Counted from the stretch's first letter, positions 1 through 8,344 are shown. The stretch: 64,000 nt of DNA from Roseateles subflavus (GCF_030285365.1 NZ_JASVDS010000001.1:248001-312000), one strand, 5' to 3'. Program-made: numbers and translations. Notes: generated from the sequence alone by a model not told the origin.

Positions 1-517
1 GCTCGTAGTGCAGCAGGTCCTGCCATTGGCCGTTCAGTTCCACGCTGAGCCGGCTGCGGCCCCAGGCGCGGAAGCCGTTCTTCTCCAGCACGCGGGCCGA
101 CGCGGGATTGCCCGGCCGCACCACGGCCTCGAGCCGCCACAGCTGCAGCTCCCCGAAGGCGATGGGCAGCAGCAAGCCCACGGCGGCCGTCGCCCAGCCG
201 CGCCCCTGGGCCTGCGCCGCGAGCCGATAGCCCAGCTCCGCGCGGCCATGGTGCTCGCGCTGCACGCGGTGCAGGTTGATCCGGCCGACCAGACGGCTGC
301 CCGCGGGGCCGTGCGCGCGGATCAGGAAGGCATGGGCGCGGTCGGCAGCGGCGGCGTCGATCGCCTCGCTCAGGTGCGCCGCCACGCCCTCGCGGCTATA
401 GAAGGCCGCCGGGCGGGGATGCACCCAGGTCTCGAAATGGGAGCGCTCGCGGCGCTCGAAGTCCAGCAGCTCGTCGAGATCCGAGGCTTGCGGGCGATGA
501 AGTCGAAGCGTGTCCAT
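1..517 (-). CDS. GNAT N-acetyltransferase, RimJ/RimL type (partial)
   Basis: The frame starts with ATG at 515-517 and runs off the left edge, so the C-terminus is missing. It encodes about 172 residues. The protein opens MDTLRLHRPQASDLDELL and carries the acetyl-CoA-binding segment QAQGRGWATAAVG (the Q-x-x-G-x-G/A loop of GNAT enzymes), followed by RLEAVVRPGNPASARVLEKN, which is typical of RimJ/RimL-like ribosomal-protein or small-molecule acetyltransferases. It transfers acetyl from acetyl-CoA to an amine; the substrate cannot be predicted. It is monocistronic as far as can be seen and convergent with nothing on this side. The family is well supported, the specific role unknown. Confidence 0.85.
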   Translation of the reverse strand, partial: MDTLRLHRPQASDLDELLDFERRERSHFETWVHPRPAAFYSREGVAAHLSEAIDAAAADRAHAFLIRAHGPAGSRLVGRINLHRVQREHHGRAELGYRLAAQAQGRGWATAAVGLLLPIAFGELQLWRLEAVVRPGNPASARVLEKNGFRAWGRSRLSVELNGQWQDLLHYE

Positions 518-624
518 GGCGCCGGAGCCTAGCAGGACCGGACCGACGCACGGGGCGCCGGGGCGCCGCCGAGGGCTGGCAAGAGGCGCCAGTCGCCCGG
601 ATGGCGTCGCGGCAGGCGGCGTCG

Positions 625-1254
625 TCAGCGCATGCTGTAGCCGCGCCCGTCCATGCAGGCCTCCACCGCCCGGTTGAAGACGCTGGCGTCATTCAGCGCG
701 GCCGGCTGGCTGGCGGCCCAGCGGTTGCATTCCTGGCGGTCGGCCTCCGTCTGTTGCGCGCCCTGGCCGTTGCGGGGGTAGATGATCGGCTCCGGCCGCG
801 AGGGCGGCGGCGGCGGCGCGGGCACGGCTTCCGGGGCCTCGGCGGGCGGGTTCACGACCACGTAGCCGCCCGGCGCGCTCTGGTAGTAGACGCCATTGGC
901 ATAGAAGTACGGCGCGCCGCCGATGCGCAGCGTCACGTAGGCCGAGGGCAGCAGCGGCACGAGGATCCCGACGGGCGGCACCACCACGCGCAGGCGCGGG
1001 CCGTAGCCGTGGTACCAGACTCCGCCGTGGAAGTAGTAGGGATCCGCATGGTGGCGCACCACGACGGCCCCCGGCGGCGCATGCGCCACCACATAGCCCG
1101 GCGCGGGGTAGTAGTGGTCATGGTGGTAGCGGCTGTCGAAGCGCAGGCCGATGCCGACATCGACATGCGTGCCAGCCTCGGCCGGCGCCACCACCAGGCA
1201 GGCCGCGCCGACCAGGGCGGCGGCCAGCGGCAGGGCAAGAGAGGAACGGTTCAT
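625..1254 (-). CDS. Exported Tyr/His-rich protein, DUF6515-like
   Basis: This is a 209-residue protein starting MNRSSLALPLAAALVG; an in-frame alternative start 36 nt upstream is less likely because the signal peptide begins here. A cleavable signal peptide (about residues 1-27, ending APAEA) leads into a histidine/tyrosine-rich region (YHHDHYYPAPGYVVAHAPPG), a repeated YFYANGVYYQSAPGGYVVV segment, a proline stretch and a C-terminal part with two conserved cysteines (ECNRWAASQ and EACMDGRGY). The architecture resembles the DUF6515 family of secreted or outer-membrane-associated proteobacterial proteins. Function is unknown. A cell-envelope location is inferred from the signal peptide. Confidence 0.75.
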   Translation of the reverse strand: MNRSSLALPLAAALVGAACLVVAPAEAGTHVDVGIGLRFDSRYHHDHYYPAPGYVVAHAPPGAVVVRHHADPYYFHGGVWYHGYGPRLRVVVPPVGILVPLLPSAYVTLRIGGAPYFYANGVYYQSAPGGYVVVNPPAEAPEAVPAPPPPPSRPEPIIYPRNGQGAQQTEADRQECNRWAASQPAALNDASVFNRAVEACMDGRGYSMR

Positions 1255-1315
1255 GGGCGGCTCGCAAAGGCAGGATCGTGCAATGGGCACATCCTGCGGC
1301 CGCTGCCTGAAGGGC

Positions 1316-2209
1316 TTATTGCGCCGACGTAAAGCTGGATTGCGCCAGACGCAGACGGCTGGTGAGCCCGTCGTGGATGGCGTCCAGCAGCGCGGCGCGC
1401 TTGCGCGCCTCCGAGCGCTTCTTCGAGGGGATCTGCTCGTAGTCCAGCTGCTGCAGCGCCAGCGGGGCCAGCTCGAAGTAGCCGTCGGCGCCGCGCTGCG
1501 CGCCCAGCTCCTGCCAGCTCTGGTCGTAGTCCGCCCGGATGCGCCAGCGACGCCACAGATTGATGGCGATGCGCTCCTTGTTGCACACGAGCCGCACGGT
1601 GTCGCAGCCCAGGACCGCGGCCATCTGCCGGGCCGCCGTCACCAGCAGCGTGGCAGGGCGGCAGGCATGGAATTCCTTCGTGGCCAGCCGGACGTGCTCG
1701 CGCGCGGCCTCGCCGCATTCGCCCTGCAGACGCCCGACCAGCATCTGCATCGTCCCGCCCCGGCGCTGCAGGACGAAGTTCAGCCCGAACAGCGACACCC
1801 CGTCGAGCCGCAGCCGCAGGCACAGCTCGCCCTCGCGATGGCCGTCATGGACGGCATTGAGCTCCAGCGTGAAGGGCGTGCCGGACTTGCCTTCGCCCGT
1901 GTGCAGCGTCTGTGGCGCCTGGGCGGCCGCGGAGGCCAGGGGCAGCAGGCCGAGGGCGCCCAGTGTGTCGTAGTGGTTGATCAGGACCTCGACCCGGTCC
2001 GGGCAGCGCAGGCTGCTGCGCAGGTAGGGGCGGAAGGCCTTGGTCAGCAGCTTGGGGCTGCAGGCCTGAGAGAGCAGCGGCTCGGCATGGACATACTGCA
2101 GCCAGCGCCGCGCCGCGACGGGATACAGCCATGCGCCCAGCCGCAGCTTCAGGCGGTCCTTGCGGCACAGCCCCGGGTGCGCCAGGGCGACCTTCAGCGA
2201 ATTCATCAT
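1316..2209 (-). CDS. DUF535 (VirK/YbjX family) protein
   Basis: This 297-residue cytoplasmic protein has no signal peptide. The pattern across its length matches the DUF535 family: RPYLRSSLRCPDRVEVLINHY near residue 60, the FTLELNAVHDGHREGELCLRL segment in the middle, and the C-terminal DYDQSWQELG block with a GYFELAP motif. Members include Shigella VirK and E. coli YbjX, implicated in envelope properties and peptide resistance, but no biochemical activity is established. It stands alone on the minus strand; its start lies about 150 bp from the divergent glutathione transferase gene, so a shared divergent promoter region is likely. Confidence 0.85.
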   Translation of the reverse strand: MMNSLKVALAHPGLCRKDRLKLRLGAWLYPVAARRWLQYVHAEPLLSQACSPKLLTKAFRPYLRSSLRCPDRVEVLINHYDTLGALGLLPLASAAAQAPQTLHTGEGKSGTPFTLELNAVHDGHREGELCLRLRLDGVSLFGLNFVLQRRGGTMQMLVGRLQGECGEAAREHVRLATKEFHACRPATLLVTAARQMAAVLGCDTVRLVCNKERIAINLWRRWRIRADYDQSWQELGAQRGADGYFELAPLALQQLDYEQIPSKKRSEARKRAALLDAIHDGLTSRLRLAQSSFTSAQ

Positions 2210-2358
2210 TCCTCACCTCATCCCTCTGCTAGTCGGGCCCGCTACAGTTGGTCTGCGCCGCTGTTCACAGGCCCCGTGTGGGCCCGGATTGTAAAGATGT
2301 GTTGCGGCCACTTCCTAGCCGGTGTTCACCCGGACGCCCTTGCCCGAGGATGCCTTCC

Positions 2359-3006
2359 ATGATCCGCCTCCACTACGCCCCCGGCAATGCCAGCCTGGCC
2401 CCGCACCTGCTGTTGCTTGAACTTGGCCGGCCTTTCGAGCTCGTTCTCGTGGACCGCGAGCGCAACGAGCAGCGCAGTCCCGCCTACCTGAAGCTCAACC
2501 CCAACGGCCTCATCCCCGTGCTGACGGACGGCGACCTCGTGCTGTACGAGACCGCCGCCATCCTGCTGCACCTGGCCGACTCCCACCCGCAGGCCGGCCT
2601 GCTGCCGCCCCTGGGCAGCGCCGCGCGGGCCGAGGCCTACAAGTGGCTGTGCTGGCTGAGCTCCGGCCTGCAGGTCACGATGGGGCGCTACTTCTACCCC
2701 GAACGCCAGCTGCCGCCCGAGTTCCCCGAGGCCATCGCCCTCCTGCGGGAGCAGGCCGAGGCCCGGGCCGGCGAGCTGCTGGACATCCTCGACGCCGAGT
2801 TCGCCCGGCACGGCGGCCCCTGGGTGCTGGGCGCGCAGTACAGCGCCGTCGACCCGCTGGCCTTCATGATGTGCCGATGGACGCGCGGCATGCGCCGCCC
2901 GGCCCGCAGCCTGCCCCATCTGGGACCCTATGTGCAGCGCATGCTCGAGCGCCCGGCCACGCAGTCGCTCTGGGCCGCCGAAGGCCTGCAGGCCCCGTAT
3001 GTCTGA
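2359..3006 (+). CDS. Glutathione S-transferase family protein
   Basis: This 215-residue protein has an N-terminal thioredoxin-like domain (about 1-80) with the hallmark block LNPNGLIPVLTDGDLVLYET, where the Pro and the ET pair bind glutathione, and an all-helical C-terminal domain (about 90-205). The start at 2359 is preferred over ATG 2350 because GAGGA at 2346-2350 sits 8 nt before it. The likely role is glutathione conjugation or reduction in the cytoplasm; the substrate is unknown. The stop lies 16 nt before the downstream phosphatase start, so the two are probably cotranscribed. Confidence 0.88.
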   Translation: MIRLHYAPGNASLAPHLLLLELGRPFELVLVDRERNEQRSPAYLKLNPNGLIPVLTDGDLVLYETAAILLHLADSHPQAGLLPPLGSAARAEAYKWLCWLSSGLQVTMGRYFYPERQLPPEFPEAIALLREQAEARAGELLDILDAEFARHGGPWVLGAQYSAVDPLAFMMCRWTRGMRRPARSLPHLGPYVQRMLERPATQSLWAAEGLQAPYV

Positions 3007-3022
3007 GTCCCTGCCGAACGCC

Positions 3023-3646
3023 ATGACCGAGCTCATCGTCGTCCGCCATGGCGAGACGGACTGGAACCTGCGCAAGTGCTTCCAGGGCCAGATCGACATC
3101 CCGCTGAACGAACGCGGCCTGGCGCAGGCCCGGCTGCTGGCACGCCAGCTGCAGTCCGAGGGCCTGCGCATCGATGCCGCCATCAGCAGCGACCTGGGCC
3201 GTGCCCGGCAGACGGCGGCGCCCGTCTGCGAGCTGCTGGGGCTGCCCTTGCACAGCGACGCCGCCTGGCGCGAGCAGGCCTTCGGCGTGCTCGAGGGCCA
3301 GAGCGTGGACACGCTGCGCAGCACGCATCCCGAGCTGCACGCCCAGTGGCAGCGCCATGACCCGGACTACGCGCTGCCCGGCGGCGCCGAGAGCCGGCGG
3401 CAGTTCTCGGCACGCGTCCTCGCCGCCGCGGCGGCCCTGGCGCGCCAGCATGACGGCCGGCGCGTCCTGGTGCTGACCCACGGCGGGGTGCTGGACATGC
3501 TCTGGCGCGCCGCGCAAGGCCAGCCGCTGAGCGGGCCGCGCACCTGCAGCATCCCGAACGCCGGCATCAACCGCCTGCGCTGGAGCCCCGAGGGCCCGGT
3601 GCTGCTGTCCTGGGGCGAAGACCAGCACCTGCGCTCCCTCGCCTGA
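3023..3646 (+). CDS. Histidine phosphatase (GpmB/CobC-like)
   Basis: This 207-residue member of the histidine phosphatase superfamily carries the phospho-acceptor motif VVRHGETDWN at its N-terminus, the SDLGRARQTA block, the acid-residue region WREQAFGVLEGQ and the second catalytic histidine in VLTHGGVLDML. It hydrolyses small phosphate esters, like GpmB or alpha-ribazole phosphatase. No cobalamin genes are nearby, so a CobC role is not supported. An ATG at 2999 would overlap the upstream stop by 8 nt and add 8 residues; 3023 was chosen because it places RHG at the usual distance from the start. Confidence 0.85.
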   Translation: MTELIVVRHGETDWNLRKCFQGQIDIPLNERGLAQARLLARQLQSEGLRIDAAISSDLGRARQTAAPVCELLGLPLHSDAAWREQAFGVLEGQSVDTLRSTHPELHAQWQRHDPDYALPGGAESRRQFSARVLAAAAALARQHDGRRVLVLTHGGVLDMLWRAAQGQPLSGPRTCSIPNAGINRLRWSPEGPVLLSWGEDQHLRSLA

Positions 3647-3714
3647 CGCGCCGCCGGCCCCATCACCAAAGTCACCCCGCATAGACCCTCTGTGAGTGCC
3701 ACGGGGGCCTTGCT

Positions 3715-5331
3715 ATGGTGCGGCCCATGCAGATCCCTTCCCCCGCCGCCGGGCTGAGCCGGCGAGCCTGGTTGCAGCGCCTGGGCGCCGTGGCCGGCAG
3801 TGGCGCCGTCTATGGCGCGCTGAGCACGCTGGGCCTGGCCGAGGCCTCCCCCGCGCAGGCCGGTTTCAAGCTCGGGCCGGCGCCGGTACACGGCCGGCGC
3901 GTGCTCGTCCTGGGCGCCGGCGTGGCGGGCCTGGTCTCGGCGCTCGAGCTGCTGCGGGCGGGCTACGAGGTCGAGATCGTCGAGTTCCAGGACCGCATCG
4001 GCGGCCGCTGCTGGACGCTGCGCGGCGGGGACCGCTACACGGAGCTGGGCGGCGCGACACAGGACTGCCGCTTCGACCGCGGCCAGTACTTCAATCCCGG
4101 CCCCTGGCGCATCCCCTTCCATCACCACGGCGTGCTGGACTACTGCCGGCAGCTGGGCGTGAAGCTGGAGCCCTTCGTCCAGCTCAACCACAACGCCTAC
4201 GTGCACAGCCCCCGCGCAGCCGGCGGCCGGCCGCAGCGGCTGCGCGAGGTGCAGGCGGACTTCCACGGGGACGTGGCCGAGCTGCTGGCCAAGCTCGTCC
4301 GCCAGCAGGCGCTGGACGAGACCCTGACCGCCGAGGACCGCGAGCGCCTGCTGCAGGCCCTGCGACAGTTCGGCGGCCTCGACGAGGAGAGCCGCTACCG
4401 AGCCGGCGAGATCACCGCCGACCGCCGGGGCTTCGATCCGTTCCCCGGCATGGGCGTCGTGGCGCATCCGCCCGAGACCGATCCCCAGGGCCTGCAGTCG
4501 CTGCTCCGGTCGGGGCTGTGGTCGCAGCTGGAGCAGGGGGCGAGCTTCGAGTTCCAGACGCCGCTGTTCCAGCCCGTGGGCGGCATGGACCGCATCGCGC
4601 ACGCGCTCGCGCAGGCCGTCGGGATGCAGCGCATCCGCCTGCGCCGCCGCGTCAACGCCATCCAGCAGGACGCCAGCGGCGTGCGCGTGCAGGTGCAGGA
4701 CCTCGACCGCCCGGGTCAGCCCACCCAGACGCTGCGCGCCGACTGGTGCGTCTGCACGCTGCCGCTGTCCGTGCTCTCGCAGCTGGACGTGCAGTGCAGC
4801 GAGCCGCTGCGCCAGGCCATCGACGCCGTGCCCTACTTCTCTGCCTTCAAGGCCGGCCTGCAGTTCAAGCGCCGTTTCTGGGAAGAGGACGAGGCCATCT
4901 TCGGAGGCATGAGCAGCACGGAGCTGCCCATCCGCGTGATCGGCTACCCCAACCACGACCTGCAGAGTCGCAAGGGTGTGTTGCTGGGCGCCTATGCCTT
5001 CGGGACACAGGCGCTGGAGTTCACCGCGCTGCCGCCGCAGGAGCGCCTGCGCGAGGTCCTGCGCATGGACAGCCAGATCCACCCGCAGGCGCCGGCCGCC
5101 TACGAGTGCGGCATGGCCATCGGCTGGCACCGCCATCCGGCCACGCTGGGCTGCTTTGGCGACTGGAGCCGCGTCGCCCGCCAGCGGCACTACCCCACGC
5201 TGCTGAAGATGGACGGGCGCCTGATCCTGGCCGGTGAGCACGCCTCGCTGCTGCCGGCCTGGCAGGAAGGCGCCGTGCTCTCGGCGCGGCATGCCATCAC
5301 CCAGCTGCACGAAAAGGCCCGCGCCGCATGA
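3715..5331 (+). CDS. Tat-exported flavin monoamine oxidase family protein
   Basis: This 538-residue FAD enzyme has a twin-arginine leader (SRRAWLQRLG at about residues 15-24) followed by a hydrophobic stretch, so it is predicted to be folded with FAD in the cytoplasm and exported. The Rossmann motif VLVLGAGVAGLVSALELL lies near residue 63, the FAD-ribose Glu in VEIVEFQDRIGGRC, and the C-terminal FAD block in LAGEHASLLPAWQEGAVLS. These define the amine oxidase (MAO/LAAO/NicA2-like) family; it would oxidise a primary or secondary amine or amino acid to an imine. The stop overlaps the start of a cytochrome c gene (ATGA), with an exported RidA behind, suggesting electron transfer to the cytochrome rather than oxygen. 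The substrate is unknown. A second start at 3727 is possible. Confidence 0.88.
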   Translation: MVRPMQIPSPAAGLSRRAWLQRLGAVAGSGAVYGALSTLGLAEASPAQAGFKLGPAPVHGRRVLVLGAGVAGLVSALELLRAGYEVEIVEFQDRIGGRCWTLRGGDRYTELGGATQDCRFDRGQYFNPGPWRIPFHHHGVLDYCRQLGVKLEPFVQLNHNAYVHSPRAAGGRPQRLREVQADFHGDVAELLAKLVRQQALDETLTAEDRERLLQALRQFGGLDEESRYRAGEITADRRGFDPFPGMGVVAHPPETDPQGLQSLLRSGLWSQLEQGASFEFQTPLFQPVGGMDRIAHALAQAVGMQRIRLRRRVNAIQQDASGVRVQVQDLDRPGQPTQTLRADWCVCTLPLSVLSQLDVQCSEPLRQAIDAVPYFSAFKAGLQFKRRFWEEDEAIFGGMSSTELPIRVIGYPNHDLQSRKGVLLGAYAFGTQALEFTALPPQERLREVLRMDSQIHPQAPAAYECGMAIGWHRHPATLGCFGDWSRVARQRHYPTLLKMDGRLILAGEHASLLPAWQEGAVLSARHAITQLHEKARAA

Positions 5332-5780
5332 AAGCCCTGCTCACCGTCCTGCTGCTGGCCCTGCCGGCCTTCGCCGGGGCCGCCGACACGGCCACGACCT
5401 CTGCCGCACCGGCCGCCAGCGAGCCCCGCTTCTCCTCCGGCTGGCGCTTCGAGCAGCGCAGCGGTCCGGCGCTGTACGGCGCCCTGTGCGCGGCCTGCCA
5501 CATGCCCGACGGCCGCGGCGCCCGCGGGGCCGGCAGCTATCCCGCGCTACAGGCCAATCCGCGGCTCGCCGCGACCCCCTACGCCCTGCACATGGTGCTG
5601 AACGGCCACCGCGCCATGCCCGGCTTCGGGCGCCAGCTCAGCGACGAGCAGGTGGCGGCCGTGCTGAGCCATGTGCGCGAGCGCTTCGGCGGCCTGACGC
5701 CCGAGGCCGCCCGGGTGACGCCCGCCGAGGCCGCGGAGGTCCGCCAGGCGGCACAGGCCGGCACGGCCGTGGCGCACTGA
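5328..5780 (+). CDS. Periplasmic c-type cytochrome, partner of the amine oxidase
   Basis: This 150-residue protein has a cleavable signal peptide (about 1-19, ALPAFAGA) and one haem-binding motif, CAACH at residues 54-58. A probable axial Met is in AMPGFGRQ (Met97), followed by the usual class I C-terminal helix LSDEQVAAVLSHVRERF. It overlaps the upstream flavoenzyme by 4 nt, indicating translational coupling. In NicA2-type amine oxidases a neighbouring cytochrome c (CycN) is the physiological electron acceptor, and by analogy this protein probably takes electrons from the upstream flavoprotein in the periplasm. That link is inference from gene order. Confidence 0.88.
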   Translation: MKALLTVLLLALPAFAGAADTATTSAAPAASEPRFSSGWRFEQRSGPALYGALCAACHMPDGRGARGAGSYPALQANPRLAATPYALHMVLNGHRAMPGFGRQLSDEQVAAVLSHVRERFGGLTPEAARVTPAEAAEVRQAAQAGTAVAH

Positions 5781-5863
5781 CCCCGGCGCCCGCCTCGTCA
5801 CCCCACGCGCATGACCCCGCCGCGCCCCGCCCCCGAGGCGCCCCCTCACCTCACGGAGCCTGT

Positions 5864-6424
5864 ATGAAACCCTTTGCCCCTGCCCGCTTCCTGGCCTGCC
5901 TGACGTCCCTGGTGTCCCTGGTGTCCCTGGTGTCCCTGGTGTCCCTGGTGTCCCTGATGCCGGCCGCCCACGCCCAGACCACGGCCCCGGCCAGCCCCGA
6001 CGTCATCCGCCACCGCCCCGCCGGCTCGACCTTCCCCATCGCCAGCGCGGTGGAGGTGCCGGCCGGCCGGACGCTGGTCTTCGTCAGCGGCGCCGTGCCG
6101 GCCGTGGCGGATCCCAAGGCCGAGCGGGGCACGCTGGCGGCCTATGGCGACACCCGCACGCAGACCCTCAGCGTCCTGGCCAACATCGAGCGCCAGCTCA
6201 AGGGTCTGGGACTGGGCATGGGCTCGGTCGTGAAGATGCAGGTCTTCCTCGTGGGCGATCCCGCCAAGGGCGGGCGCATGGACTTTGACGGGTTCATGTC
6301 GGCCTACACCGAGCATTTCGGCACGGCGGCGCAGCCGAACCTGCCGGCGCGCTCCGTCATGCAGGTGGCCGGCCTGGTGGTGCCGGGCTGGCTGGTGGAG
6401 ATCGAGGTCACGGCCGTGCGCTGA
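5864..6424 (+). CDS. Exported RidA-family imine deaminase
   Basis: This 186-residue protein has an N-terminal signal peptide (MKPFAPARFLACL... ending PAAHAQ) and a RidA/YjgF/UK114 domain from about residue 45, with segments VEVPAGRTLVFVSGAVP, ANIERQLKGLGLGMGSVVKMQVFL and the C-terminal ARSVMQVAGLVVPGWLVEIE carrying the family arginine. RidA proteins hydrolyse reactive imines/enamines to ketones plus ammonia. Typical members are cytoplasmic and about 130 residues; export here fits a periplasmic imine made by the Tat-exported amine oxidase two genes upstream. The signal peptide core is built of five Ser-Leu-Val units plus Ser-Leu-Met, encoded by a 9-bp tandem repeat. Confidence 0.88.
   Translation: MKPFAPARFLACLTSLVSLVSLVSLVSLVSLMPAAHAQTTAPASPDVIRHRPAGSTFPIASAVEVPAGRTLVFVSGAVPAVADPKAERGTLAAYGDTRTQTLSVLANIERQLKGLGLGMGSVVKMQVFLVGDPAKGGRMDFDGFMSAYTEHFGTAAQPNLPARSVMQVAGLVVPGWLVEIEVTAVR
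5906..5959 (+). repeat. In-frame 9-bp tandem repeat (6 units) in the ridA signal peptide
   Basis: There are five perfect copies of TCCCTGGTG followed by one TCCCTGATG. The unit is a multiple of three, so copy-number change would lengthen or shorten the hydrophobic core of the signal peptide by Ser-Leu-Val without shifting frame. Confidence 0.95.
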
Positions 6425-6493
6425 GTGCAGACAGGCGGGCGGTGCGCCAGTCTGGAACAGAACTGTCACAAACCGTCGCCACAATGCCGGGGC

Positions 6494-7621
6494 ATGTCAC
6501 GCACATCGCCCCCCACCCCCCTTCCGTTCAGCCTATCCGGCCTGTCCCGCCCGTCCTCCCGCCGGCTGGCGGCCGTCCTGCGGCGCCAGGCGCTGCGGCT
6601 CGCGGCGCTCACCCTGCTGCTGCCCGCCCTCGGTCCCAGCCATGCCCTGGCGGACGTGCAGGGCGTGGGGGCCAGCTTCCCCTCCGTGGTCTACCAGGCC
6701 TGGACGCAGCAGTACGCCCGCGCCCACGGGCGCAAGGTCAACTACAAGCCCACCGGCTCGGGCGATGGTCAGAAGCAGATCCAGGCCCGGGCCGTGGATT
6801 TCGCCGGGAGCGACGTGCCCTTCAGCGAGGCCGACCTCGTCAGCAAGCAGCTGGTGCAGCTGCCCATGCTCGTGGGCGGCATCGTGCCGGCCGTCAACCT
6901 CAAGGGCGTGTCGCAGCTGCGCCTGGACGGTGCGACGCTTGCCGACATCTTCCGTGGCGAGATCCGGCAGTGGAACCACGCCCGCATCGCCGCGCTGAAC
7001 CCCGGCGTCACGCTGCCGGCCCTGGCCATCACGCGCGTGGTGCGCAAGGATAAGTCCGGCAGCACCGACGCCTTCAGCCGCTACCTCAGCCTCGCCTCGC
7101 CGGCCTTCCGCGAGCAGATCGGCCCCGGCATGCTCCCCAAGTGGCCCGAAGGCGCCGTGGCGGCCGAGGGCAATGACGGCATCGCTCAGGCCCTCAAGAC
7201 GACGCCCGGCGCGATCAGCTACGTCTCCTTCGACCGGCTGCACAAGGCCCAGCTGAGCGGCGTGCAGCTGCGCAACGCCGACGACACCGACTTCGTCGCG
7301 GCCAGCGAGGCCGGCTTCCGCGAGGCGGTGCGCAACTCGTCCATGGGGCGCACGGGCGACGAGTCCGCCAGCCTGCTGCAGCGGCCCGGCAAGGGCACCT
7401 GGCCGATCACGGTCACGTCCTACATCCTGGTCGATGCGCGCCCGAAGTCGGCCGCGGCGGCCAGCGAGGCCCTGCACTTCATCAACTGGACGCTGCAGTC
7501 CGGCGATCGCCTGCTCGCGGACACCGGCTTCGCGCCCCTGCCCGTGGCGGTGCAGGCACGCATGGCCGCCCGCATCGCCAACGTCAAGGCGCAGGACGGC
7601 GGCGTGATCAACTACTACTGA
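6494..7621 (+). CDS. PstS-like phosphate-binding protein
   Basis: This 375-residue exported protein has a long N-terminal signal region with a hydrophobic segment ending HALA at about residue 53. The mature part begins DVQGVGASFPSVVYQAW and contains the phosphate-binding block YKPTGSGDGQKQIQARAVDFAGSD, matching PstS/PBP-like proteins; the later RKDKSGSTDAFSRYL corresponds to the second anion-binding loop. It would bind phosphate in the periplasm. No pstCAB genes are adjacent, so it is either a second binding protein for a distant transporter or a sensor. It follows ridA by 69 nt and faces the response regulator gene convergently. Start choice: first ATG that keeps the whole signal sequence. 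Confidence 0.85.
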   Translation: MSRTSPPTPLPFSLSGLSRPSSRRLAAVLRRQALRLAALTLLLPALGPSHALADVQGVGASFPSVVYQAWTQQYARAHGRKVNYKPTGSGDGQKQIQARAVDFAGSDVPFSEADLVSKQLVQLPMLVGGIVPAVNLKGVSQLRLDGATLADIFRGEIRQWNHARIAALNPGVTLPALAITRVVRKDKSGSTDAFSRYLSLASPAFREQIGPGMLPKWPEGAVAAEGNDGIAQALKTTPGAISYVSFDRLHKAQLSGVQLRNADDTDFVAASEAGFREAVRNSSMGRTGDESASLLQRPGKGTWPITVTSYILVDARPKSAAAASEALHFINWTLQSGDRLLADTGFAPLPVAVQARMAARIANVKAQDGGVINYY

Positions 7622-7645
7622 GGCGGCCCAGAGGGCCCCGCGCCC

Positions 7646-8344
7646 TCACAGCGAGAAGCGCTGCCGAAGCTGCAGCGCGTGCCGGCGCGACACCGGCACG
7701 CGGCTGCCGCCCTGCATCAGCAGGACGAGGGCCTGGGCGTCGTCGGTCAGCACCTCCACGATCTGGTCCAGGCGCACGACCGCGCTGCGGCTGACCTGCA
7801 GGTAGCGCCGTGCATCGAGCCGGGGCAGGAGCCGCTGCAGGCTGCCGGCGAGCAGGTACTCGCCATCGGGCGTGTCCAGGCCCAGGTAGTTGTCGCGCGA
7901 GTGGATGGCGCGCACGTCACCCAGGCGCACGAGGGCCATGCGCTGGCCGCGGCGCAGCAGCACGCGGTGCTCGTCGTCCAGCGGGGCGGGGTCGGGCAGC
8001 CAGTGCTGCAGGCGCTGCAGCGCGCGGGCCAGGCGTTCGGGATGCACGGGCTTGACGAGGTAGTCCACCGCATTGAGGTCGAAGGCCTCCAGCGCGAAGT
8101 CCTCATGGGCCGTGCAAAAGACGAGGCGGACCGCCGGCCCCAAGGCGCGGGCCAGGCTCAGCCCGTCGCGCTGAGGCATGTTCACATCCAGCAGCAAGGC
8201 GTCCGGCTGCAGCTGCTGCGCCAGTGCGAGGGCCTCGTCCCCATCCGCCGCTTCCCCCACCACCTCGACCTGCGCATGGGCCGCCAGCAGCCGGCGCAGC
8301 TCGGCGCGCGCCAGGCGCTCGTCATCAACGATCAGCAGACGCAT
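7646..8344 (-). CDS. LytTR-family response regulator
   Basis: This 232-residue protein has an N-terminal receiver domain (1-120) with the acidic pair in IVDDER, phospho-acceptor Asp53 in LLLDVNMPQRDG, a Thr/Ala switch region VFCTAHED and the lysine in YLVKPVHPERL. The C-terminal LytTR DNA-binding domain (about 130-230) is marked by AIHSRDNYLGLDTPDGEYLL and VSRSAVVRLDQI. LytTR regulators bind direct repeats and often control envelope, alginate or autolysis genes. The gene overlaps the upstream histidine kinase gene by 20 bp, so the two form a two-component system in one transcript. Targets are not identifiable. Confidence 0.92.
   Translation of the reverse strand: MRLLIVDDERLARAELRRLLAAHAQVEVVGEAADGDEALALAQQLQPDALLLDVNMPQRDGLSLARALGPAVRLVFCTAHEDFALEAFDLNAVDYLVKPVHPERLARALQRLQHWLPDPAPLDDEHRVLLRRGQRMALVRLGDVRAIHSRDNYLGLDTPDGEYLLAGSLQRLLPRLDARRYLQVSRSAVVRLDQIVEVLTDDAQALVLLMQGGSRVPVSRRHALQLRQRFSL

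Noticed and set aside
3023-3646. CobC alpha-ribazole phosphatase
   Set aside because: The fold fits, but no cobalamin synthesis genes are nearby, so only the superfamily is called.
6463-6480. Pho box upstream of the PstS-like gene
   Set aside because: One half-site (CTGTCAC) matches the consensus well, but the second half at the expected 11-bp spacing does not.
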